A stretch of 64,000 nt of DNA from Bacteroidota bacterium (GCA_023423835.1 JAFAEW010000103.1:6303-70302), one strand, 5' to 3'. Shown: positions 18,139 to 27,651, numbered from the stretch's first letter. Program-made: numbers and translations. The notes: generated from the sequence alone by a model not told the origin.

Positions 18139-19185
18139 TTACCAACGCAGGAGTGCGCTTGCCCACGTAAACCCGCTGCCAAAGGCCGCCAGGCAGAGAA
18201 GGTCGTTTTCCTTTACTTTTCCTTCTTCCCAGGCTTCGTTTAACGCGATTGGGATAGAAGCGGCCGTGGTATTTCCATATTTCTGGATATTATTGAAAAC
18301 CTGTTCATCCCTTAGTCCGAGCTTTTTCTGCACAAACTGGCTTATTCTCAGATTGGCCTGATGAGGAATCAACAGATCAAGGTCTTTTGGACTGTAACCG
18401 TTGGTGCATAAGGCTTCCATAACGACTTCCGGAAATTTCTCAACGGCTTTTCTGAAGACAGTTTGTCCATCCATCGTGGGAGCGAAATCCTTCATTTCTG
18501 CAACTTCCTCCGGAATGAATGCTCCTCCGAAGGGGATGGCGGGCGCTTTATAGGAAATTCCGCCATGAATTCCTCCATGAAAGCCGGGATTTTGCATAGA
18601 AAGCAATTCCGCATCACTGCCATCGCTGTGCAGATGCGTGCTTAAAACGCCCTGTCCCTGCTTTTCGGTCGGTTGCAAAACCACTGCTCCGGCCCCATCT
18701 CCGAAAATGACCGAAACATGCCGGCTCTTGTTTGAAAAATCCAATCCAAACGACTGTACTTCTGATCCCACGAGCAGAATGTTTTTATACATACCGGTTT
18801 TAATAAACTGATCCGCAACACTCAGGCCATAAATAAAACCGCTGCACTGATTGCGGACATCTAATGCGCCGATCGAACGCATTTTCATTGCCCGCTGCAG
18901 TAAAACGCCGCAGCCGGGAAAAAAATAATCCGGACTAAGCGTGGCAAAAATGATGAAGTCAACATCCTCCACGGTAATGTTTGCACGGTCAATAGCAATC
19001 TGCGCGGCTTTCACGCCCAATGTAGTGCTTGTTTCCTCAAATCTTTTGGCATAATGACGTTTGCGAATTCCGGTTCTTTCAGTGATCCAGGAATCTGAAG
19101 TGTCAAGGATTTTTTCCAACTCAAAGTTGTCAACTGTTTGGGAAGGGATGTAACATCCAATTCCTCCAATTCGGGTATTAGGCAT
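18139..19185 (-). CDS. fabH: 3-oxoacyl-[acyl-carrier-protein] synthase III (KAS III)
   Basis: 348 residues, slightly longer than E. coli FabH (317). The Cys-His-Asn triad is visible: Cys114 in NQCSGFIYG, His275 in IPHQANLR and Asn305 in KYGNTTAAS. It condenses acyl-CoA with malonyl-ACP to start fatty-acid synthesis. The extra length lies around residues 197-240, a Gly/His-rich loop (GFHGGIHGGISY) seen in FabH-like paralogues that use other acyl donors. The usual rpmF-plsX neighbours are absent, so this may be a secondary KAS III. Confidence 0.92.
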   Translation of the reverse strand: MPNTRIGGIGCYIPSQTVDNFELEKILDTSDSWITERTGIRKRHYAKRFEETSTTLGVKAAQIAIDRANITVEDVDFIIFATLSPDYFFPGCGVLLQRAMKMRSIGALDVRNQCSGFIYGLSVADQFIKTGMYKNILLVGSEVQSFGLDFSNKSRHVSVIFGDGAGAVVLQPTEKQGQGVLSTHLHSDGSDAELLSMQNPGFHGGIHGGISYKAPAIPFGGAFIPEEVAEMKDFAPTMDGQTVFRKAVEKFPEVVMEALCTNGYSPKDLDLLIPHQANLRISQFVQKKLGLRDEQVFNNIQKYGNTTAASIPIALNEAWEEGKVKENDLLCLAAFGSGFTWASALLRW

Positions 19186-19207
19186 GATAGCAATCGTTTT
19201 TGGAAGA

Positions 19208-19215
19208 CAAACATA
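19208..19215 (-). promoter_or_regulatory. Bacteroidota -7 element TATGTTTG, fabH promoter
   Basis: The minus strand reads TATGTTTG, an exact TAnnTTTG match, 22 bp before the fabH ATG. The -33 region is A+T-rich with no TTG at the usual distance. Confidence 0.55.
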
Positions 19216-19261
19216 AGGTTTTTTTAAATATTAAATAAAAATTAAAAAAGAAATTTTTGTA

Positions 19262-19305
19262 CAAAAAAAAACCGGCGAGGAAAATCCTCAACCGGCGCGG
19301 TGTTT
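19262..19305 (-). terminator. Orphan terminator-like hairpin upstream of fabH
   Basis: On the minus strand, CCGGTTGAGG, loop ATTTT and CCTCGCCGG pair with a small internal bulge and run straight into a tract of nine Ts. This has intrinsic-terminator form, yet no minus-strand gene lies upstream: the next gene, mqnE, is divergent. It could end an unannotated small RNA, act as a leader attenuator, or block antisense transcription. Confidence 0.55.
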
Positions 19306-19433
19306 TTGATAGGTTGGCAATATTTTAAAAAAATCAACGGCCAATTTTATGCAATTCAGCCAAAAATCTACGCGTCCAATCAACTATTATCATGCCAAAA
19401 TAAGTCTCTAAAACAGATTTAATTTCAATTAGA

Positions 19434-19441
19434 TAACTTTG
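19434..19441 (+). promoter_or_regulatory. Bacteroidota -7 element TAACTTTG, mqnE promoter
   Basis: Exact TAnnTTTG match 20 bp before the mqnE ATG. The region at -33 is A+T-rich without a TTG. Confidence 0.55.
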
Positions 19442-19461
19442 ATTTTCTAAAGAGAAAAATC

Positions 19462-20610
19462 ATGGGTATTCCGGTTGAAATAATTGTAGAATCTCATCCA
19501 GATAAGGGTCTGAGACGTATTGGTCATAAAGTACTAAACGGCGAACGTATCGGTTTTGAAGAAGGGATTTCGTTGTTCGAAAGAGGATCTATTGGATTTC
19601 TTGGCACTTTGGCAAATTGGAAACGGGAGCAATTACACGGTGACACTACCTATTTCAACCGTAACTTTCACATCGAACCCACCAACGTATGCGTTTTCTC
19701 CTGCCGCTTTTGCTCTTATTCACGCCTCTATTCACGCCGCGAAGAAGGATGGGAATTGAGTATCGATCAAATGATGCATATTATCAAAAGCTATGACCAT
19801 AGGCCGGTTACGGAAGTGCACATTGTAGGAGGCGTACATCCTAAATTGAATCTTGCATTTTTTACGGAACTTATGCGACAGATAAAACAACATCGTCCTG
19901 ACCTGCATATCAAAGGTTATACGGCGGTGGAACTGGATTATATGTTTCGAAAAGCAAAGGTTTCGGTTGAAGAAGGAATGCGGATTTTACACGAAGCCGG
20001 TCTCGATTCCTTGCCCGGCGGTGGGGCTGAAATTTTTCATCCGGAAATTCGCCAAAAAATCTGCGCGGACAAGGTAGATGCAGAAGGATGGCTCGCCATT
20101 CACGAAGCGGCACACAAACTTGGGATGCATTCCAATGCAACCATGCTTTTTGGGCATATTGAAAAGCCCGAACACCTGATCGACCATATGGAAAAACTGA
20201 GACAACTGCAGGATCAAACCCATGGCTTCAACACCTTCATTCCCCTCAAATTTAGGAATAAGAATAATGATATGTCGAATGTAAGAGAAACGACGCTCGT
20301 TGAGGATATGCGACTCTATGCAGTTTCCCGGCTTTACCTCGATAACTTTCCGCATCTTAAAGCCTACTGGCCGATGCTTGGCCGACAAAACGCACAGCTT
20401 TCACTTTCCTTCGGCGTCAATGATCTTGATGGAACAATCGATGATACTACTAAAATTTATTCCATGGCCGGAAGTGAGGAACAAAAGCCGTCTTTATCCA
20501 CCGCTGAACTTGTAACCCTCATCAAACAGGCAAAAAGAAAACCGGTTGAAAGGGATACTCTGTACAATCTGGTCAGGGATTATTCCGCGGAAGAGGTATT
20601 GCCAAATTAA
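19462..20610 (+). CDS. mqnE: Aminofutalosine synthase, radical SAM (menaquinone biosynthesis)
   Basis: 382 residues. The radical-SAM cluster motif CxxxCxxC is Cys77, Cys81 and Cys84 (CVFSCRFC). Further signatures are VHIVGGVHP, GYTAVE and LPGGGAEIF, shared by the MqnE/MqnC/CofH group. MqnE joins SAM to 3-[(1-carboxyvinyl)oxy]benzoate to form aminofutalosine, the substrate line of mqnB and mqnD at 9-10.6 kb. The segment SYSRLYSRREEGWELS fits MqnE better than MqnC. It is convergent with the porin gene, 27 bp away. Confidence 0.92.
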   Translation: MGIPVEIIVESHPDKGLRRIGHKVLNGERIGFEEGISLFERGSIGFLGTLANWKREQLHGDTTYFNRNFHIEPTNVCVFSCRFCSYSRLYSRREEGWELSIDQMMHIIKSYDHRPVTEVHIVGGVHPKLNLAFFTELMRQIKQHRPDLHIKGYTAVELDYMFRKAKVSVEEGMRILHEAGLDSLPGGGAEIFHPEIRQKICADKVDAEGWLAIHEAAHKLGMHSNATMLFGHIEKPEHLIDHMEKLRQLQDQTHGFNTFIPLKFRNKNNDMSNVRETTLVEDMRLYAVSRLYLDNFPHLKAYWPMLGRQNAQLSLSFGVNDLDGTIDDTTKIYSMAGSEEQKPSLSTAELVTLIKQAKRKPVERDTLYNLVRDYSAEEVLPN

Positions 20611-20637
20611 CAGCGGGAAAGACGTGGAGTGATTTGA

Positions 20638-22656
20638 TCAATTTACGAAGTTCCACCAGATTCCAAATCTAAACCAGAGTGGCCGTTGCGGATAAAAGGG
20701 AGCACTGAAATTATAGCGGGTGAAATTGAATTTGTCTTCGGGATTCACAGAGTTAATATTTTCAAGCCGCAGATAACCTTTGAATGTTTTTATCCGAAAA
20801 TTAAGATACAAATTGATGCGGGGCAGGTTGCCGGCAGTACTGATAGAATCCTGCACATAAAATTGCCCGTTAAAAGGCGAATAATTGTCTGCATCATAAG
20901 GACTGTAATACTCTAATTCCAGCCCGGTTGAGAGGTAGAGATTTTTGAAGAAATTTCCTTCGAAGGCGAGGCGGTTTCTCGTGATAAAAAGCGGCAGGTT
21001 AATGGGTGGATTTCCGGTGGCTTTCTGCAGATGCGCTTCCACATACCAATTGATATGGCGGCTGAGCGGAAGTTTTTTATCGCCCTCCACATGCAGCACA
21101 TTAAAAAGGGAAGACTGCTGTTTTGCGCCATAAAAATCATCGAAATAGATGTAATTCGTGATGATGTAATATTCGCCGTTTAAAGCCGCGCTGATCTTAG
21201 GAAAACTCATACTTGCAAATGCTTTCGTAATATTCTGCTTCTTAAAATTCTGATCCGGAAAAACTGGAAACGAAGTTACCTGGGGCGAAAAAATGGCGGA
21301 GGCAGAGCGGTTAACATTATTAAATCCCAACAATAAAGATCCTGATTCGTTATTTAAGACTCTTTCAAGGGATAAGGCCGCCTCATAATCGCCGGCATAG
21401 TTTCCGGCCGAATAGAGTTTTCCGCTGGCTGCAAGATCCCACTTCTTGTTTCTTGTACGGTTTCTGTATTCCGCGGCCAGATAAACGTTGTTGTATTTCT
21501 TCAGGTAGGGATAATATCCCCCGGCAATCATTTCATATCCTGCTCCCAGTTTTAGAAATTGTGCCGGATTATTTTTCTGCGGATAGGAAATAACATCGAC
21601 CCTGTTTTCGAGGGTTTCCCATTTATCTCTGAAATAAACCTGCCCGGGCGGAAGAAAATTGTAATAGGTTTCATATAATTCATCAACCGGCAGGATATCC
21701 TGGAAAACATAATTGCTGCTTGTATAACGGATGGTATGCTGAAACCTCAATCTCGGATAGAATAGTTTGATGGTCACCGAATCTGTAACGAGGGAATCTT
21801 TTTGGCCGAAATCGAAACGCTGCCGCAGTAAAACCGTACTGTTGTCGTAAAGCGTTCCTGTATTGATGTTGGTACTGAGAAAATTTCTCGAAAATGAAGA
21901 AGTATTTCCAAGTCGCACAGGAATTCCGAATGGGTCATTAAACGACAGGCCCGTCAGATTATCGGTGTTTTGAATGCCGCCGTTTTCAGATGAACGGATC
22001 TTATTTGAAATATAGATGATCTCATTTCCATATCGTTTATTACCCGATTGCATGGCAAGATTGATCCGAAGGTTATTATGACTGGTATTTTGATTTTTGA
22101 ATGCACCGGGAGCATTGATCATCCGGTATTCGAATGCAAAATTTACATTAGACTTCCGGTTTTGTGTATGCAGCACATTAATCATTTGTTCGGACTTACT
22201 TCCGAGCATATATCCCAGTTGGGTGAATGGCCGCGTAGTATTGAAAAACCGGGTATTTGCGGTGGTAAACTGATAGATATCGTAACTATGGAAACCCGCA
22301 TCGAAGCCAGCCTTCATGAAAGGCGAGAATATCAGCGGGCGGGCGGCATTTCCGAAATTTCCCAGGTCAACATAATAATAAGGAACCGGGAAGCGACTGT
22401 AAAAATCATTGATCGAGGTATCCATCTTGTAGCTTCTGCCCGAATCAAAATAGTGGTAACTGATGGTGATGGAATCGGCATAGGGGTCGCGGTGCTCCAA
22501 CTGTTTTTGTGTGGTGTCCTGCGTTATGCGGCGGCTGTCGAATGTTCTTGGCGGACGCAGGTCGGTATCAGGAACTACCTGTGCCTCTGCTCTTGATAAG
22601 GATGCAAAAACGAATAAAAAAACGAAAACGATATTGGCGGTAATTCTCGAGTGCAT
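20638..22656 (-). CDS. Putative outer-membrane beta-barrel porin
   Basis: 672 residues. A signal peptide (cleavage near RAEAQ) and a Pro/Arg-rich linker are followed by a long series of alternating aromatic/polar strands, with many Asn, Tyr and Phe residues and a C-terminal aromatic ending (WFRFGIWWNFVN), as expected for barrel insertion by BamA. This matches the Bacteroidota putative porin family, which is often beside purine nucleoside phosphorylase as it is here (67 bp upstream), suggesting nucleoside uptake. Substrate unproven. Confidence 0.85.
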   Translation of the reverse strand: MHSRITANIVFVFLFVFASLSRAEAQVVPDTDLRPPRTFDSRRITQDTTQKQLEHRDPYADSITISYHYFDSGRSYKMDTSINDFYSRFPVPYYYVDLGNFGNAARPLIFSPFMKAGFDAGFHSYDIYQFTTANTRFFNTTRPFTQLGYMLGSKSEQMINVLHTQNRKSNVNFAFEYRMINAPGAFKNQNTSHNNLRINLAMQSGNKRYGNEIIYISNKIRSSENGGIQNTDNLTGLSFNDPFGIPVRLGNTSSFSRNFLSTNINTGTLYDNSTVLLRQRFDFGQKDSLVTDSVTIKLFYPRLRFQHTIRYTSSNYVFQDILPVDELYETYYNFLPPGQVYFRDKWETLENRVDVISYPQKNNPAQFLKLGAGYEMIAGGYYPYLKKYNNVYLAAEYRNRTRNKKWDLAASGKLYSAGNYAGDYEAALSLERVLNNESGSLLLGFNNVNRSASAIFSPQVTSFPVFPDQNFKKQNITKAFASMSFPKISAALNGEYYIITNYIYFDDFYGAKQQSSLFNVLHVEGDKKLPLSRHINWYVEAHLQKATGNPPINLPLFITRNRLAFEGNFFKNLYLSTGLELEYYSPYDADNYSPFNGQFYVQDSISTAGNLPRINLYLNFRIKTFKGYLRLENINSVNPEDKFNFTRYNFSAPFYPQRPLWFRFGIWWNFVN

Positions 22657-22723
22657 GTTAATCGACGCAAAGTAAGGCTAAAGCTTCGATGAAAATAAGT
22701 TGCCGGGGGTGTTTCAACAAAAT

Positions 22724-23551
22724 TTAGGAAACAAAAGCCATCATTTCGTAAAATAACCGGCTGAGTTTTGGTTCAGCCTCTTTAGCGGCCATCAGCACTT
22801 CCTCGTGGGTAATCGTATTTTCATCCTCGCGGATCCCAAGATCGGTAACCACACTTACCGCAAAAACTTTCATCCCGGCATGTACTGCCACAATAACTTC
22901 CTGAACGGTGCTCATTCCTACCACATCCCCGCCAACGATCTTTATCAATTTGTACTCAGCCCTGGTTTCGAAAGTTGGACCGGTAACTGCGGTATATACC
23001 CCTTCATGCAACTGCAAACCAAATTTTTCGCCCACCGTCTTTGCCTTTTGAATCAGCTCTGAATCATAAGGCTCACTCATATCGGGAAATCTTACGCCAA
23101 GCGCTTCTTCATTGGGACCGATCAGCGGATTTACCGTAAAGAAGCTGATATGATCCTTGATGATCATCAGATCTCCCACCTTGTAATCAGAATTTACTGC
23201 TCCCGATGCATTTGAAATGAAGATAAAACCGGCACCAAGCATCTTCATCACCCTGACCGGGTAAGTTATCTGCCATGGGCTGTAGCCTTCGTAATAATGA
23301 AATCTTCCCGCCATTACCACTACCCGCTTTCCATTGAGCTTTCCAAACAACAACTTTCCCTGATGACCTTCAACCGTACTTACCGGAAAATGCGGGATCT
23401 TATCATAGTCAATGGCACATTCCAACTCAATTTCTTCCGTCAGTTTTCCTAAACCACTTCCTAATATAATAGCAGCATCGGGCTTTTGATCGTATTGCTG
23501 CTTAATAAAGGACAAGGTTTCGGATAACTTCTGCATTAAAGGAGCACTCAT
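22724..23551 (-). CDS. punA: Purine-nucleoside phosphorylase I (trimeric type)
   Basis: 275 residues, the length of trimeric PNPs. Phosphate-binding ILGSGLGKL, GRFHYYEGY with catalytic His, SNASGAVN, TGPTFETRAEY and GMSTVQEVIVA are all family signatures. It splits inosine and guanosine phosphorolytically. It lies between the AAA+ gene and the putative porin on the same strand, and its own -7 element is found at 23590-23597. Confidence 0.95.
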   Translation of the reverse strand: MSAPLMQKLSETLSFIKQQYDQKPDAAIILGSGLGKLTEEIELECAIDYDKIPHFPVSTVEGHQGKLLFGKLNGKRVVVMAGRFHYYEGYSPWQITYPVRVMKMLGAGFIFISNASGAVNSDYKVGDLMIIKDHISFFTVNPLIGPNEEALGVRFPDMSEPYDSELIQKAKTVGEKFGLQLHEGVYTAVTGPTFETRAEYKLIKIVGGDVVGMSTVQEVIVAVHAGMKVFAVSVVTDLGIREDENTITHEEVLMAAKEAEPKLSRLFYEMMAFVS

Positions 23552-23589
23552 GGTCTTATTTGTCTTTGAATTTTAAAGATTAAACGCGG

Positions 23590-23597
23590 CAAATATA
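23590..23597 (-). promoter_or_regulatory. Bacteroidota -7 element TATATTTG, punA promoter
   Basis: Exact TAnnTTTG match on the minus strand, 38 bp before the punA ATG. It suggests the nucleoside genes can be transcribed separately from the AAA+ gene. Confidence 0.5.
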
Positions 23598-23632
23598 ACT
23601 ACGCATCTTCGCTTTGGGTAAGATGCATTGTA

Positions 23633-25177
23633 TTATCTGAAATCTTCATTGTCAAACTCATCATCTTCCTCATTGCTAAAATTTCCCAGATTCATCATAC
23701 TTCCGATCAGATCTTTGAACTGCGTTTTTCCTTCAATGGTGTTTTTGCTGATCAATGAATACGACGAAAGGCCGTATAAGACAAATTCCATAAGCAAGGC
23801 CGTTTCGCGTTCATTTGCCCGGGGATACAATTTCTTCACCAATCCGTAAAGTCCTTCTACCTTGTAGAGTTCGCGGATCTTTTCTGCATCGTTCATTTCC
23901 CATCCCAGGTCTACATGATTTCCCCGGTCAAACCAGCGGGTTATATTTTTGTACGGACTTTCTTCTTCCTTTGGATTTGGCTGTCCCTTCCCCTTTCGTT
24001 TTTTCAAACCTTCGGGGTTCGGGAAATATTGTACAAACTGTGTTCTGATCGCCTTATCAATCAAATGCAGTGCAACCTGATACGGGCCTTCCTGTTCGCC
24101 TTCATATACCAATTCGATCTTTCCGGTAATGGAAGGGATTATTCCCGTAAGATCGCTGATCCAAACCTGGGTACCCGATTCGCGGTTAAGAATCGCCCTT
24201 CTTTCCGCAGTACTGATTGCATTTTCAAAAGCCGTAATGGTAAGCCTTGCGCTCACACCACTTTTCTTGTCGATGTATTCACTTCCCCTCGCTTCAAATG
24301 CTACCTGTTCAATCAATCGTCTTACCAGGTCACTAACCGTGATCGATTCGTTTTGTTCGGTTAAAACATTTGCCTCCTGCTCGGTAATAGAAAGTGCGGT
24401 TTCAATGGTTTTCGGATAATGCGTTAAGATCTGGCTTTGAATTCTGTCTTTCAAAGGCGTAACGATGCTTCCTCTGTTGGTATAATCTTCAGGATTTGCG
24501 GTAAAAACAAATAAAATATCGAGTGGAATACGCAGCTTAAATCCCCTTATCTGAATGTCTCCCTCCTCGAGAATATTAAACAATGCTACCTGTATTCTTG
24601 CCTGCAGATCCGGGATTTCATTGATTACGAAAATACCTCTGTTGCTCCTCGGAATGATTCCGTAGTGGATTACCCGTTCATCCGCAAATGTCAGCTTCAG
24701 ATGGGCCGCTTTTATCGGATCTATATCACCGATGAGATCCGCAACACTAACATCCGGGGTGGCAAGTTTCTCGCCATATCGCTGGCTTCTGTGCAGCCAT
24801 GCCACCGGCGTTTCGTCGCCGAGCTCGGCTATCAGGTCGCGGGCATATTTGCTCAATGGATTAAACGGATCGTCGTTTACCTCGCTGCCCTGTACTATGG
24901 GAATAAACTCATCCAGCAACCCGGTCATCTGCCGCGCCATGCGTGTTTTCGCCTGTCCTCTCAAACCCAGAAATAAAATGTTGTGACGGCTAAGCAAAGC
25001 CCTTTCCGTATCGGGAATTACCGATTCTTCATATCCTATGATGCCCGTGAAAGTATTCTCCTTATTTCTGATCTTTTCAATGAGATTTTTACGAATCTCG
25101 TCTTTTATGGAAAGCGAAGTGTAATTCGTTTTCTTAAGGTCGCCCAATGTCTTTATCGAATCAATATTCATGTTCAT
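23633..25177 (-). CDS. ChlI/MoxR-like AAA+ ATPase (magnesium-chelatase subunit I family)
   Basis: 514 residues. The nucleotide site is GLRGQAKT, with Ala in place of the last Gly of Walker A; Walker B reads GIFVINEIPDL, with Asn-Glu where most AAA+ proteins have Asp-Glu. Both variants are, from general knowledge, typical of this non-chlorophyll ChlI-like family. Arg-finger and sensor regions are in RIPLDILFVFTANPEDY. Such ATPases normally work with a von Willebrand factor A protein, and none is adjacent here. Role unknown; magnesium chelation for chlorophyll is very unlikely. Confidence 0.88.
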   Translation of the reverse strand: MNMNIDSIKTLGDLKKTNYTSLSIKDEIRKNLIEKIRNKENTFTGIIGYEESVIPDTERALLSRHNILFLGLRGQAKTRMARQMTGLLDEFIPIVQGSEVNDDPFNPLSKYARDLIAELGDETPVAWLHRSQRYGEKLATPDVSVADLIGDIDPIKAAHLKLTFADERVIHYGIIPRSNRGIFVINEIPDLQARIQVALFNILEEGDIQIRGFKLRIPLDILFVFTANPEDYTNRGSIVTPLKDRIQSQILTHYPKTIETALSITEQEANVLTEQNESITVSDLVRRLIEQVAFEARGSEYIDKKSGVSARLTITAFENAISTAERRAILNRESGTQVWISDLTGIIPSITGKIELVYEGEQEGPYQVALHLIDKAIRTQFVQYFPNPEGLKKRKGKGQPNPKEEESPYKNITRWFDRGNHVDLGWEMNDAEKIRELYKVEGLYGLVKKLYPRANERETALLMEFVLYGLSSYSLISKNTIEGKTQFKDLIGSMMNLGNFSNEEDDEFDNEDFR

Positions 25178-25276
25178 TATCCTGTCTGGTGTTATTACAA
25201 AATTTGAAGTTAAGCCAAAGTTTACAGTTCGTGCCGGTTATTGATTTCAGTGAATGTTAAATTACGAAAACCGCTT

Positions 25277-25774
25277 TTATTTGCTTTTTTGCTTTTGAAG
25301 GAAGTAAATAAAATCTGTTGAAGGAATATTTTTTTGATGAAGCTGTTGCAGCAGATTTACAACCTGTCCGCGATGATAGGTACCGTGGTTACTCATGTGC
25401 ATCAATACTTTCCAGACTTCACTCTTGAAAAATTCTTTTTTACTGTTGTAATACGCAAACTCATGCAGTAAGGAAGCCTCGGATGAACGGGCAACCCATT
25501 CTTTCCATTTTGCCGACTGCGTTCTAAGATTGAAGGCTATCTGTGGAAACGGCATCTCATTGAACTGGGGATATTCCACTTTCTCTACCAATCTGATCCT
25601 TTGCCACCACACAAATTCGGCATACCAAACGTGAAAAAAAGTTTCGGAGATTGACCGGAAACTTGAAGGAAGCTGCTCATTCAAAAGCTTTTCATCCAGT
25701 TTAAGAGAATAGTCAAGCAGTCTTTCATTCGCCCAGAGATTATACGAAGAATAAGCCTCCAATATTTCCTTCAT
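25277..25774 (-). CDS. DinB-family (DinB/YfiT four-helix) protein
   Basis: 165 residues in a four-helix arrangement. The divalent-metal ligands of the DinB fold are suggested by the histidine in ETFFHVWYAEFVWW and the HMSNHGTYHRGQV segment (His-x3-His near 130-140). DinB proteins include metal-dependent thiol transferases and hydrolases; the exact reaction cannot be told. Upstream lies the divergent serine hydrolase. Confidence 0.88.
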   Translation of the reverse strand: MKEILEAYSSYNLWANERLLDYSLKLDEKLLNEQLPSSFRSISETFFHVWYAEFVWWQRIRLVEKVEYPQFNEMPFPQIAFNLRTQSAKWKEWVARSSEASLLHEFAYYNSKKEFFKSEVWKVLMHMSNHGTYHRGQVVNLLQQLHQKNIPSTDFIYFLQKQKSK

Positions 25775-25789
25775 TGCCTTTAATTAAAT

Positions 25790-25797
25790 TAATTTTG
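25790..25797 (+). promoter_or_regulatory. Bacteroidota -7 element TAATTTTG, serine hydrolase promoter
   Basis: Exact TAnnTTTG match 53 bp before the ATG at 25851 and just outside the start of the divergent DinB gene. No TTG at the ideal -33 distance; the nearest is 13 bases upstream. Confidence 0.45.
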
Positions 25798-25850
25798 ACG
25801 GTCGATCTGATATTTCTCCAAAATTATCTAAAAAATTAAACCACTGAAGT

Positions 25851-27647
25851 ATGAAAAAAATTGCAATCCTGATTTTAGCTTTTTTATCCATTCAGACTTT
25901 TGCACAGAAAGACAAACGTTTTGAGGGATTGGATAAGGAGTTTCAGAAAGTCTTGTCAGAATGGAAAGCGGCAGGATTTGCGGTAGCAGTGGTGGAAAAA
26001 GACAAAGTCATCTATGCCGATGGATTCGGCTATCAGGATATTGCAAATAAGGTTCCTGTATCAACCAATACGCAGTTTGCCATCGGAAGCTGCTCCAAGG
26101 CATTTACCGCGGCCTTACTCGGATTGTTACGAAAGGATGATAAAGTGGATTTTGACAAGCCCGTGCGGAACTATTTGCCGCAACTGATGTTTCAGACCGA
26201 TGAATTAAACAACCATGTAACCCTTAGAGATATGATGTCGCACCGGACGGGATTGCCGAGACACGATTTTTCATGGTATTTATTCCCATCCCATTCGAAG
26301 GACAGTTTGATTGAAAGAATCAAATACCTCGAACCCTCCGCCGGTCTGCGCGAAAAATGGCAATACAACAATTTCATGTATCTCGCTGCGGGTAGGGTTA
26401 CGGAACAGATTACCGGGAAAAGCTGGGAGGAAAATATCCGGGAAAAAATATTTCTTCCATTGGGAATGACGCAATCAAATGTGTCATTGAAGGAATGGGT
26501 CAATTTTCCAAATGCGGCAACCGGGTACGATGTAAAAAAAGACACGATCCACAAAATGGATTATTACGACATTGCTGCCATGTCGCCGGCCGGGAGTATA
26601 AACAGTACGGTCAACGATATGAGTAAGTGGATGATTACGTGGATCAATAACGGAAAATACAACGGCAAGGAAATTCTTCCTGCTTCCTATATCAATGAAG
26701 CGATATCCTCCCAGATGGTGATGAATGGCGCCTTACCAACCGAGCAAACTCCGGATGTGTTCTTTGCAAATTACGGGTTTGGATGGATGACCAGTTCTTA
26801 TCGCGGACATTACCGGGTAGAACATGGCGGAAATATTGACGGATTTAGTGCAAGCACCTGCCTGTTTCCATCTGACAGTATCGGGATTGTGGTTCTTTGC
26901 AATCAGAATGGTTCGAGTGTGCCCGCCGTAGTGCGCAATATCCTCGCCGACCGCGTTTTGGGATTACAAAGAAAAGACTGGCAATCGACCCTGAAGTCCG
27001 CTTACGACAAAGCGCAAAAGGCAGAAAAGGAAGCGGAGGCAAATGAGGTTTCCAATCAGGCGCAGGGAACCAAACCTTCGCACAAATTGCCAGATTATGA
27101 AGGCAATTTTAATAACAAAGGCTACGGAACGGTGGAAATCAGTTCGAAAAATGATTCTCTGTTTGCAAAAATCGGAACCAGAAATCTTTGGCTCAGCCAT
27201 TTTCATTACGATGTTTTCCAACCTTTGGAAATAACGAAAAATGAAGGGATTGACACCTCCAACCGCGATTGGCCGAAAATGACTTTCGGAATGAGCGAAG
27301 CCGGTGAAATAAACCGCATTTCCATCGGTTTTGAACCGACCCTGAAGCCGATCATTTTCAACAGAATTCCAAAAATTATCCAACTCGCGACCGATAGTCT
27401 TCAACAGTTTGTAGGCGAATACGACATCAGCGGCGTAACAATTAAGATTTACAGAAAAGGAAAGGATGGCCTTGCCATGTCAGTCCCCGGTCAACAGGAA
27501 TATGAGTTGCAGCCGGTTCAGGATGATTTGTTTACCATCAAAGATCTCAGCGGATTTAAAGTGCAGTTTATCAAAAACGAGAAAAATGAAGTGACGGAGC
27601 TCCTATCCATTCAGCCCAACGGCACTTTCAAGGCTAAAAGAAAATAA
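25851..27647 (+). CDS. Exported class C beta-lactamase-like serine hydrolase with DUF3471 tail
   Basis: 598 residues. Signal peptide (cleavage at FAQ, residue 19). The catalytic domain has SxxK as Ser80-Cys-Ser-Lys83, YxN as YNN in WQYNNFMY, and an HGG box in VEHGGNIDGF replacing KTG, typical of class C and esterase EstB-like penicillin-binding homologues. A beta-rich C-terminal domain (about 400-598) resembles DUF3471. Such proteins are usually peptidases or esterases of peptidoglycan or D-amino-acid substrates rather than resistance enzymes. Convergent with the next gene, with 4 bp between stops. Confidence 0.9.
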   Translation: MKKIAILILAFLSIQTFAQKDKRFEGLDKEFQKVLSEWKAAGFAVAVVEKDKVIYADGFGYQDIANKVPVSTNTQFAIGSCSKAFTAALLGLLRKDDKVDFDKPVRNYLPQLMFQTDELNNHVTLRDMMSHRTGLPRHDFSWYLFPSHSKDSLIERIKYLEPSAGLREKWQYNNFMYLAAGRVTEQITGKSWEENIREKIFLPLGMTQSNVSLKEWVNFPNAATGYDVKKDTIHKMDYYDIAAMSPAGSINSTVNDMSKWMITWINNGKYNGKEILPASYINEAISSQMVMNGALPTEQTPDVFFANYGFGWMTSSYRGHYRVEHGGNIDGFSASTCLFPSDSIGIVVLCNQNGSSVPAVVRNILADRVLGLQRKDWQSTLKSAYDKAQKAEKEAEANEVSNQAQGTKPSHKLPDYEGNFNNKGYGTVEISSKNDSLFAKIGTRNLWLSHFHYDVFQPLEITKNEGIDTSNRDWPKMTFGMSEAGEINRISIGFEPTLKPIIFNRIPKIIQLATDSLQQFVGEYDISGVTIKIYRKGKDGLAMSVPGQQEYELQPVQDDLFTIKDLSGFKVQFIKNEKNEVTELLSIQPNGTFKAKRK

Positions 27648-27651
27648 ACTT

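Noticed and set aside
23633..25177. Chlorophyll magnesium chelatase subunit
   Set aside because: No ChlD/ChlH or pigment genes are nearby, and the family variant NEIPDL belongs to a non-photosynthetic group.
25851..27647. Antibiotic-resistance beta-lactamase
   Set aside because: The HGG box and DUF3471 tail fit peptidase or esterase homologues; there is no resistance-gene context.
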